Shown piece after piece: positions 1 to 6,169 of a DNA stretch of 6,979 nt. The DNA comes from an uncultured Flavobacterium sp. (lineage in GTDB: Bacteria > Bacteroidota > Bacteroidia > Flavobacteriales > Flavobacteriaceae), in assembly GCF_946482535.1 (NCBI RefSeq), contig NZ_CAMLRU010000145.1:1-6979 (forward strand). Reading direction: 5' to 3'. Position 1 is the stretch's first letter. The number at the start of each line of letters is the position of its first letter. The notes under the pieces were generated by a model. The model was not told the origin of the DNA. It made no database searches and was given only the letters and a program-made list of their open reading frames with translations. The translations under genes and the position numbers were made by a program.

Positions 1-1
1 G

Positions 2-1204
2 GAGTTAATGGATATGTGGGCGATTAAAGATCCTATTTCCAATTACAGAGATTATTTAATGACGGTTAGCGTGCTTTCAGAAGCAATGGATGCCGAATTT
101 AAAGCCAATATCAAAACTGAAATTGATGAGCATTGGGCTATTACAGTGGCCGAACCCGAATGTGAAGCTGATTTGGCGGAAGAGCTGAATGACATGTATG
201 AGCCTTACGAGTTTGAAGCGGTAAATCCGGGTGATACTTTGGAAAACATTCGTGTGGTTGATGCCATTTCCAATGCTTTGCGTCAATCGATGGAACGTCA
301 TGATAACTTGGTGATTATGGGGCAAGATATAGCCGAATACGGTGGTGCTTTTAAAATCACCGATGGTTTTGTGGAGCAGTTTGGCAAAGAAAGAGTACGT
401 AACACACCAATTTGTGAAAGCGCGGTAGTTTCTGCTGCCAATGGCTTGTCAATCAACGGACATAAAGCAGTGGTTGAAATGCAGTTTGCTGATTTTGTTT
501 CCACAGGATTCAATCCTATCGTAAATCTTTTGGCCAAACAGCATTACCGTTGGAACGAAAAAGCCGATGTAGTGGTGCGAATGCCTTGTGGCGGCGGCAC
601 TCAGGCCGGTCCGTTTCACTCGCAAACCAATGAAGCTTGGTTTACCAAAACACCCGGACTGAAAGTAGTTTATCCCGCATTTCCGTATGATGCAAAAGGT
701 TTGTTGAACACGGCTATTAACGATCCGAATCCGGTAATGTTTTTTGAGCACAAGCAATTGTACCGTTCGGTTTACCAAGACGTTCCGACAGATTATTATA
801 CCATTCCTTTCGGCAAAGCCGCTTTGTTGAAAGAAGGTGGGCAAGTAACCATTATTTCTTTTGGAGCCGGAGTACATTGGGCTTTAGAAACATTGAGCAA
901 ACACGAAACAATCAGTGCCGATTTAATCGATTTGCGTACGTTACAACCTTTGGATACCGAAACTATTTTTGCATCGGTTAAAAAGACCGGAAAAGTAATT
1001 ATTCTGCAAGAAGACACTTTATTTGGTGGTGTGGCAAGTGATATCTCCGCTATGATTATGGAGCAATGTTTTGAGCATTTAGATGCACCGGTGCGAAGAG
1101 TAGGTAGTTTGGAAACCGCTATTCCGTTTGTTAAAGCTTTGGAAGATCAATATTTGCCTAAAAATCGCTTTGAAGCCGCTTTATTAGAATTGATAGCTTA
1201 TTAA
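2..1204 (+). CDS. Fused E1 alpha/beta subunit of a 2-oxoacid (branched-chain type) dehydrogenase, 5'-truncated
   Basis: This thiamine-diphosphate enzyme decarboxylates a branched-chain 2-oxoacid and passes the acyl group to the lipoyl E2 subunit in the cytoplasm. The reading frame is open to the left edge (Glu-Leu precede the Met at 8), so that Met is internal and the start is upstream. About the first 55 visible residues are the alpha-subunit C-terminus (WAIKDPISNYRDYL). After an acidic linker comes a complete beta subunit from about position 242 (NIRVVDAISNAL). Visible beta motifs are MGQDIAEYGGAFKIT, TPICES with the probable cofactor-contacting Glu at codon 416-418, EMQFADF, and FHSQTNEAWF with the probable active-site His at codon 617-619. 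The C-terminal transketolase domain has IDLRTLQPLD and LFGGVASDIS. The beta part resembles branched-chain E1 beta more than pyruvate E1 beta; substrate choice is inferred. Alpha-beta fusion of about 660 residues is common in Bacteroidota. A strong terminator follows the stop. Confidence 0.9.
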   Translation, partial: ELMDMWAIKDPISNYRDYLMTVSVLSEAMDAEFKANIKTEIDEHWAITVAEPECEADLAEELNDMYEPYEFEAVNPGDTLENIRVVDAISNALRQSMERHDNLVIMGQDIAEYGGAFKITDGFVEQFGKERVRNTPICESAVVSAANGLSINGHKAVVEMQFADFVSTGFNPIVNLLAKQHYRWNEKADVVVRMPCGGGTQAGPFHSQTNEAWFTKTPGLKVVYPAFPYDAKGLLNTAINDPNPVMFFEHKQLYRSVYQDVPTDYYTIPFGKAALLKEGGQVTIISFGAGVHWALETLSKHETISADLIDLRTLQPLDTETIFASVKKTGKVIILQEDTLFGGVASDISAMIMEQCFEHLDAPVRRVGSLETAIPFVKALEDQYLPKNRFEAALLELIAY

Positions 1205-1227
1205 AAATTTATTTATAGAGTTAAATA

Positions 1228-1255
1228 CAAAAGGCACGAGAAATCGTGCCTTTTG
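1228..1255. terminator. Bidirectional intrinsic terminator between converging genes
   Basis: A 12-bp perfect stem is formed by 1228-1239 (CAAAAGGCACGA) and 1244-1255 (TCGTGCCTTTTG), closed by a GAAA tetraloop at 1240-1243. The outer stem is AAAA paired with TTTT, so either strand reads a GC-rich hairpin followed by a short U-run. It lies 23 bases after the stop of the plus-strand dehydrogenase gene and 19 bases beyond the stop of the minus-strand small gene, so it can serve both. Confidence 0.88.
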
Positions 1256-1274
1256 CAATTTATAAATAATCAGA

Positions 1275-1418
1275 TTATTCCTTTTTATGTTTTTTTAGCC
1301 CTTTTTTAAAGTAGCTTCTTAATTCACGTTCTTTTTTTTGGTTTTTAATAATAAAATAGACAATAAAGTTTATGGCAATTACCACTATTATACTGATGAG
1401 AAAAAAATTGTCTTCCAT
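1275..1418 (-). CDS. Small single-span membrane protein with a basic cytoplasmic tail (47 aa), unrecognised
   Basis: The gene encodes 47 residues: an acidic start (MEDN), one continuous hydrophobic span at residues 5-24 (FFLISIIVVIAINFIVYFII), then a charged tail (residues 25-47) with eleven Lys/Arg, including YFKKGLKKHKKE. By the positive-inside rule the N-terminus should face the periplasm and the tail the cytoplasm. The ATG at 1418 is preceded by an A-rich leader without a Shine-Dalgarno core, which is usual for Bacteroidota. A TAnnTTTG element lies 18 bases upstream, and the stop is followed by the shared terminator hairpin, so the gene looks like a single-gene transcription unit. I do not recognise a family. 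The organised TM-plus-basic-tail composition argues for a real gene rather than chance. A role as a small regulatory or anchoring membrane peptide would be speculation. Confidence 0.6.
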   Translation of the reverse strand: MEDNFFLISIIVVIAINFIVYFIIKNQKKERELRSYFKKGLKKHKKE

Positions 1419-1436
1419 TTTGGTTTTTTATTTGCC

Positions 1437-1444
1437 CAAAGCTA
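1437..1444 (-). promoter_or_regulatory. Candidate Bacteroidota -7 promoter element for the 47-aa membrane protein
   Basis: Read on the minus strand this is TAGCTTTG, a full match to TAnnTTTG, the -7 element of the primary sigma factor in Bacteroidota. It ends 18 bases before the ATG at 1418, giving an expected leader of roughly 12 bases. No TTTG/TTG -33 element is evident at the usual spacing, so the call is moderate. Confidence 0.45.
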
Positions 1445-1628
1445 ATAAAAAGCAGATATACTATGGACTATTCGGAGTGATAATTTTTGAATTTTGATGT
1501 AAGAATCGTATTTTTTTAAGAAAAAAAACACAAATGATATTGCTCTTTTATTAAAACAATGCAGGTTGGTTTAAATGAGCATCGGCAGAAGTAAAAATAA
1601 TAGGCTTTGTGTTTGATTAATTTATATA

Positions 1629-1650
1629 TAAAAAGTTTTTGGGCTTTTTA
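1629..1650 (-). terminator. Weak candidate terminator of the kinase/receiver operon
   Basis: Positions 1629-1635 (TAAAAAG) can pair with 1644-1650 (CTTTTTA) around an 8-base loop. On the minus strand the hairpin is followed by a U-rich stretch (CTTTTTATATATAAA). It begins 26 bases after the receiver stop codon, where a terminator would be expected. The stem has only one G-C pair, so its strength is doubtful. Confidence 0.3.
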
Positions 1651-1675
1651 AAAAATAGAGGCATCTTTTTTTCCA

Positions 1676-2065
1676 TTAAATACAATTCATTAAAGTTTCT
1701 TTAGATAAAGGCTTTCCGATATAACTGTTCACCAGCGGATTTTGTTCGGCTCTTTCTTTGTCAACAGGGTTTAGAGAAGCAGATATGATGTGTATTTGAA
1801 ATGTTGTTTGAAGTTTGTTTTTCAGTTTATCAAACTCTTCTAAAAATTCCCAGCCACTCATCAAAGGCATATTTAAATCTAAAAATATTACTACTTTTTG
1901 GTCTTTAGCGGCATTTTTATTCACATTTAAAATTTCTTCCAAAGCTTGTTTACCATTAAAAAAAGTATGTATATCTACGGGTATATTTAGTAGCGTAATG
2001 AGTCTTCTGTGGAAATAATTTACCGATAGATCATCATCAATTAATATAATAGTGCTTGTTGTCAT
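1676..2065 (-). CDS. Stand-alone receiver-domain response regulator (CheY/Rcp1-like)
   Basis: This 129-residue protein consists of one REC domain with no DNA-binding or enzymatic output domain. The conserved residues are present: the acidic metal-binding cluster D10-D12 (ILIDDD), the phospho-acceptor D63 in FLDLNMPLMSGWEF, the switch Ser95 (IISAS), aromatic Tyr115, and the K118-P119 pair (YIGKP). It should therefore be phosphorylated competently. The ATG at 2065 begins 2 bases after the TAA of the upstream kinase, which implies co-transcription and probably translational coupling, so that kinase is the likely phospho-donor. A kinase ending in a PAS-fed HisKA/HATPase module next to a single-domain receiver recalls the Cph1-Rcp1 arrangement. 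Because there is no output domain, it must act through protein contacts or as a phosphorelay or phosphate-sink intermediate. The target is not identifiable here. Confidence 0.92.
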   Translation of the reverse strand: MTTSTIILIDDDLSVNYFHRRLITLLNIPVDIHTFFNGKQALEEILNVNKNAAKDQKVVIFLDLNMPLMSGWEFLEEFDKLKNKLQTTFQIHIISASLNPVDKERAEQNPLVNSYIGKPLSKETLMNCI

Positions 2066-2067
2066 AG

Positions 2068-4638
2068 TTAATATTTTTTTGAAATTGTAAAAAAGAATGA
2101 TGCCCCATCGCCCGCATTAGATTTTATCCAAATACTGCCATTGTGAATGTCAACTATTTTTTTACAGTGTGCCAGTCCTATACCGTAGCCACTGTATTCT
2201 TCAGTAGTGTGTAGCCTTCGGAAAATTTTAAATATTTGTTCAAAATATTTTTCTTCTATTCCAATGCCGTTATCCTTGACTTCAAATTCCCAATACTCGT
2301 TCCTTTCCTTAACGTTGATATTAATAATCGGATTTACATTTTCTTTTCTGAATTTCAGAGAATTGCTAATCAGATTTTGGAAAAGTAATCTAATAAATAT
2401 CGGATAACATTGAATTGTAGGAAGCGTTTCAGACAGTATTACGGCCTTATTTTCTTTTATGGTTACCGATAAATCTTCGGTGACATCAGAGAGGGTTTTA
2501 TTTAAATCAAGCGTTTCTATTTCGCTGTTTTTACTGATGCGATTGTATTCTAACAATCCGGAAATCAGAAATCGCATTCTGTTAGAGGAATTATTGATAA
2601 AGTTCAGAAATAGTTTTCCTTCTTCATTTAATTGATCCTTAAACTCTTCCTGAAGTAAATTGGAATACCCTATAATGGTCAGAAGTGGTTCTTGCAAATC
2701 ATGCGAAGCAATATAATTGAACTGCTCTAATTCTATATTTTGCCTTTTTAAGATTTCATTTTGCAGTTGAATTTCGGCTTCTTTTTCTTTTTGGCTGCTG
2801 ATGTCTCTGATAAATACAAAGTACTTAGACTGATAGTCTAAATCATCAACAGTAATTAGCCTCATTTCAATAGGTACAATTTTTTTAGTTTTATCAATGG
2901 CCAACATTTCCAAACTTTTATTCGGATGTTCTGAATCTTCTATTTTTTTGAAATAATCCTCAATTTTAAAGCAATTGTTGTTTTTGGGTAAAATGAGCTC
3001 AGGGAGATTCTTTCCTATAACTTCTTTCGAAGTCCAACCAAAAATTTTCTCTGCTTTGGTATTCCAAAAAGATATACTACAATCTATGTCTATAATTACA
3101 ATACCTTCCAAAGATGATTGCATAATAAGATTGTTCTGTTTTTCTGTTTTGGAGAGTAGGTTTTGAAGGTTTTTAATATCAGAAATGTCAATGCCATATC
3201 CAATCATATAAGCAAATTCTCCTTCCACATAAAAAGGGTAGAATCTTCTCAATACATAATAAGTGGTATTGTTTTTTATAATCTCATCAATCCATTCCAC
3301 TTGTCTTCCGGTTCTCTTGGCTTCTTGAAAATATTCTTCTCTTTTCTGTGCCATGGAAGTATCAATCCCTTTTTTCAAACAATAGTCAAAATCATTTTTG
3401 CCAATCATCCAATTTCTCAATTCAGGATCTGCAATACCATTAGGGTTGATGAATAAATAGTTGTGGTTTTTGTCAAAAACGGCCACATCAGCCGGGATAT
3501 TAAAAAGAACAGAGTCATTGAATTCACGTCTTTTTCTGATTTCAAAATCGGCAATCTTTTGTTGAGAGATGTCCCAAATAATGCCGTTGAATACAATTTT
3601 ATTGTTTTGATGTACGGGAACTGCTTTAGCTTCAAACCATTTCACACTTTTGTCTTTAAGTAGCATTCTACCGGTGAATTTAAAATTCTCGTTGTACAGA
3701 ATAGACTGTTGAGTTGCCTCTAAAAAAGAAGAAACATCCTCAGGATGAATATTCAATCTGGACAACCATGATTTGTAGTGCGTTAAAATGTTAAATCCGA
3801 ATATATCATAAAAAGAGCGACTCACATGGTGAAAATAATGCACCTTGTTTTTCAACACATGAAACTGAAATAAAGCAACCGGGAAGTGGTTCTGAAAGAA
3901 ATCAATTTGGGCGTTTTTTTCTTTAATGGCGATTTTATCTTTCAGATTTTTACTGATATCATTACATATAAGGAAGTAATAGTCTTCCCCTTCAAAATTT
4001 CTCTTTTGAATTTTAATTAAAAGTTGTTTGTTTATTACTTTCTCTGAAAAGCTAAAGTCTTTATTGTCAATTTTGAATAAGATTTCTCGCCATCTGATGC
4101 TGTTTTTGAAGTATTTAAAAACTTCCCAAATGTATATTAACTCCGATTCGTCTTTCGAAATTTTGAATATTTTTTCGGCTGTTTTGTTGGTGTAAACCAA
4201 CTTTCCGTCGAAATCAAAAACAAAAACGCCTTCTTTAATGTGGTTGATAAAAACATCAAAAAGGCCTAATTTCTTTCGAATCAGAACCATTTTCTTTTCC
4301 AACTTATTCAAGGTTTGTTTTGATGAAATTATGGCAAAAGAACAAATGTAATAAGACTCACCATTGGTATATTTTGTAATATTTAAATCAAAGGTGGCGG
4401 TATTTTGATCGTCAATTGTTATCTTTTTTTTGACGATTATCGGAACCTTTAAATCACTCAAATCTAAATCACTAAGCAAACCATTAATGCTGTCAACCGA
4501 AATAGATTTCAAAGAAGATTTTAAAACTTGATGCGCTCTTTGATTTATGAAACAACACTGGTGTTCATTGGTAAATACAATAGTAGGAAGGGCTACAGTA
4601 TCTAATAGGTTGAACAAGTTGTGATTGAGTTGATTCAT
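2068..4638 (-). CDS. Soluble multi-PAS sensor histidine kinase
   Basis: This 856-residue kinase has no signal peptide or membrane span, so it is predicted to be cytosolic and to sense an internal cue. About five PAS-like units precede the kinase core: a divergent one at residues 11-105, then about 127-229, 246-358 (PAS_3-like, HPEDV then WDIS), 372-487 (ending GIDIS) and 501-616 (FGWTSKEVIGK, ending FIRDIS). A helical linker (616-640) leads to HisKA, with phospho-acceptor H646 in FNYIASHDLQEPL, the phytochrome-kinase-like form. HATPase_c follows: N-box QNLISNSLKF (N755/N759), G1 box DNGIGI (789-794), F-box around IFRRLH and G2 box GYGIGL (817-822). All catalytic boxes look intact, so it should autophosphorylate. 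No haem or flavin ligand motif can be assigned by eye. The stop lies 2 bases before the receiver gene. The ATG at 4638 is 27 bases from a TAnnTTTG promoter element. Confidence 0.93.
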   Translation of the reverse strand: MNQLNHNLFNLLDTVALPTIVFTNEHQCCFINQRAHQVLKSSLKSISVDSINGLLSDLDLSDLKVPIIVKKKITIDDQNTATFDLNITKYTNGESYYICSFAIISSKQTLNKLEKKMVLIRKKLGLFDVFINHIKEGVFVFDFDGKLVYTNKTAEKIFKISKDESELIYIWEVFKYFKNSIRWREILFKIDNKDFSFSEKVINKQLLIKIQKRNFEGEDYYFLICNDISKNLKDKIAIKEKNAQIDFFQNHFPVALFQFHVLKNKVHYFHHVSRSFYDIFGFNILTHYKSWLSRLNIHPEDVSSFLEATQQSILYNENFKFTGRMLLKDKSVKWFEAKAVPVHQNNKIVFNGIIWDISQQKIADFEIRKRREFNDSVLFNIPADVAVFDKNHNYLFINPNGIADPELRNWMIGKNDFDYCLKKGIDTSMAQKREEYFQEAKRTGRQVEWIDEIIKNNTTYYVLRRFYPFYVEGEFAYMIGYGIDISDIKNLQNLLSKTEKQNNLIMQSSLEGIVIIDIDCSISFWNTKAEKIFGWTSKEVIGKNLPELILPKNNNCFKIEDYFKKIEDSEHPNKSLEMLAIDKTKKIVPIEMRLITVDDLDYQSKYFVFIRDISSQKEKEAEIQLQNEILKRQNIELEQFNYIASHDLQEPLLTIIGYSNLLQEEFKDQLNEEGKLFLNFINNSSNRMRFLISGLLEYNRISKNSEIETLDLNKTLSDVTEDLSVTIKENKAVILSETLPTIQCYPIFIRLLFQNLISNSLKFRKENVNPIININVKERNEYWEFEVKDNGIGIEEKYFEQIFKIFRRLHTTEEYSGYGIGLAHCKKIVDIHNGSIWIKSNAGDGASFFFTISKKY

Positions 4639-4974
4639 TTAAATGTTAAAATCTTATTTTTTTTTCAAATTTAGAATTGGGATTATTTTTAAATGTAATT
4701 ATAAGATGAAAGACATTTTAGTCTCTTTTAAATGCTTATATCTTTAGACAAATGGCATGTTTAGGCTTTTTATTACAATTAAGATTTGTTTAATCACGTT
4801 CATTGAAATTGTTAATTTTTAGTTTAACGGTTTGCAGGTACCATTAATCGAAATTTAGTTGCTTTTGGACAGTATTTTGAATTTAAAATTTGATTAAAAT
4901 CTCTATTTTGTTAAACAACGGCTCAAAAAGCTCGTTTTTTAAATCCAAGTCTTACATTTAAACTTTTTTTTATC
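4639..4974. other. Divergent intergenic region between two signalling operons
   Basis: This 336-base AT-rich spacer separates the start codons of the minus-strand kinase and the plus-strand FIST gene, so it must carry promoters for both. The kinase side has a clear -7 element (4666-4673). On the FIST side I see only near matches: TAAAATTTG at 4884-4892 with TTTG at 4864-4867, and TATTTTG at 4904-4910 with TTTG at 4876-4879. Neither has ideal spacing. A short imperfect inverted repeat, AGAC...GTCT, lies around 4710-4723. No RNA gene or convincing coding frame was seen. Confidence 0.6.
4666..4673 (-). promoter_or_regulatory. Candidate -7 promoter element for the PAS kinase/receiver operon
   Basis: On the minus strand this reads TAAATTTG, a full match to the Bacteroidota TAnnTTTG element. 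It ends 27 bases before the kinase ATG at 4638, predicting a leader of about 20 bases. No TTG/TTTG is seen at the expected -33 spacing, so the promoter may be weak or need an activator. Confidence 0.5.
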
Positions 4975-6159
4975 ATGCTACAATTTTACTCTGCTTCAAC
5001 AAGAATCGTCAATACCCGTAGAGGTGTGGCCGAATGTTTAGAAATCGCTTGTGACAATGATTATGCTGATATTGATTTATTAATTTTTCACGCTTCGATA
5101 GGTCATGATTTTAATGCTATTGTACAGGAATCAAAGCAATTAGTGCCACATGCCAATGTGGTTGCCGCTTCATGTTGCGGGGTTGTAGGAAGAGAAGGCG
5201 TGAGTGAATCTATGAAAGACATTGCGCTGATGGCTATTAAAGGAAAAGAATATGCTTTGGCCCAAACCAATAATTTGTATGGTCATAATTCGTTTGAAAA
5301 AGCGCTGGAATTAGCCAATTCACTGGCTTCTCAAAAAGAAGGTATTAACATGATTTACTTTTTAGGATCGGGAATTGATATCAACAATGATTTGTGTATT
5401 GCTGCATTTGAACAGGTTTTTGGTCCTGAAGTTACCATTTTCGGGGCAACGTCTTCTGACAATATGAAAGGATATGTAAGTTATCAAGCAGTAAATGATG
5501 AAGTTTTTGAGCATGGTGCCTATGCTATTGGTTTTTGTGATGCGACATTGAAAGTAGATACCCAAGCAACCCACGGATTTATAGCCATCGGAGAACCTAT
5601 GATTGTAACAAAATCAGAAGGACATATTATCAAAGAATTAAATGGAAAACCGGCTTGGAGCGAATATTTAAACCGATTGGGCTTAGATGATAAGTCCGAT
5701 TGCGGCAATACTATTCCGATTGGCGCCTTGGCAGAAAAACTTTCGGTAGATTTAGCTAAAGAATATGGTAATGACCATATTTTAAGAGTGGTTACCAAAC
5801 ATGAAGGCGATGATATGTACTACGCAACAACTTGTGTTGAAGGAACAAAGTTATGGCTAACCGTTAGAGACGAAGAGGTTATCTTTAATGAAATGAACCG
5901 AATAGTGGAAAATATCAACACTCGAAACCACCATAAAAAACCGGTTGCAGTATTTCACGCAGATTGCTTGGCAAGAGGTCGTTTCTTAACGGATAGAGTT
6001 TTAAAAGAAGAATTGGTCTTCAAAATGCAGTCGCCTTTCTCCACTGATGGCAATTGTCCTCCTTGGTTAGGAATGTATGGTTTTGGGGAGTTTGCCAAAT
6101 TAGGAGGTAAAAACACCTATCACAATTACACCACAGCATTATATGTAATTTACCGATAA
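4975..6159 (+). CDS. FIST-domain sensory protein (FIST_N + FIST_C)
   Basis: The protein has 394 residues, the full length of a stand-alone FIST protein (FIST_N about 30-225, FIST_C about 226-376). It has no membrane span or signal peptide, so it should be cytosolic. Diagnostic stretches are the Gly/Ser-rich ASCCGVVGREGV (65-76), IFGATSSDNMKG (155-166), HGFIAIGEPMIVTKSEG (200-216) with ELNGKPAW after it, FHADCLARGRFL (327-338), and the C-terminal signature GMYGFGEFAKLGGKNTYHN (366-384). FIST domains are ligand-sensing modules of bacterial signalling proteins. Some family members encoded beside kinases (NosP type) bind haem and sense nitric oxide. His200 and His383 lie in family-typical stretches and could be tested as haem ligands, but haem binding is inference. 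The GAF/PAS gene starts 10 bases downstream, so the two should be one operon. The ATG at 4975 has a T-rich leader (eight consecutive Ts) and no Shine-Dalgarno core. Confidence 0.93.
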   Translation: MLQFYSASTRIVNTRRGVAECLEIACDNDYADIDLLIFHASIGHDFNAIVQESKQLVPHANVVAASCCGVVGREGVSESMKDIALMAIKGKEYALAQTNNLYGHNSFEKALELANSLASQKEGINMIYFLGSGIDINNDLCIAAFEQVFGPEVTIFGATSSDNMKGYVSYQAVNDEVFEHGAYAIGFCDATLKVDTQATHGFIAIGEPMIVTKSEGHIIKELNGKPAWSEYLNRLGLDDKSDCGNTIPIGALAEKLSVDLAKEYGNDHILRVVTKHEGDDMYYATTCVEGTKLWLTVRDEEVIFNEMNRIVENINTRNHHKKPVAVFHADCLARGRFLTDRVLKEELVFKMQSPFSTDGNCPPWLGMYGFGEFAKLGGKNTYHNYTTALYVIYR

Positions 6160-6169
6160 AACATTCCCT

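Noticed and set aside
449..877. A 142-codon open frame antisense to the dehydrogenase gene.
   Set aside because: It lies entirely inside the well-supported E1 coding sequence, and its translation has no domain-like features. It is a shadow of the real frame.
1617..1676. A 19-codon minus-strand frame whose ATG overlaps the receiver stop codon (TAATG).
   Set aside because: It is very short, Lys/Phe-rich from homopolymer runs, and contains the candidate terminator hairpin of the operon. A chance frame is more likely than a coupled peptide.
3163..3456. A 97-codon plus-strand frame inside the PAS kinase gene.
   Set aside because: It is antisense to conserved PAS coding sequence and has no recognisable motif. 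It is explained by codon bias on the opposite strand.
4643..4747. A 34-codon plus-strand frame in the divergent intergenic region.
   Set aside because: It starts on top of the kinase promoter element, has low-complexity Phe/Lys/Ile composition from AT-rich DNA, and shows no recognisable domain or ribosome-binding context.
4904..4910. TATTTTG considered as the -7 element of the FIST operon promoter.
   Set aside because: It is one base short of TAnnTTTG and the nearest TTTG lies 24 bases upstream, wider than usual, so it is mentioned only within the intergenic-region entry.
4923..4933. Repeated GCTC around an A-run (GCTCAAAAAGCTC), considered as an operator or hairpin.
   Set aside because: The two copies are direct rather than inverted and only 4 bases long, which is within chance expectation.
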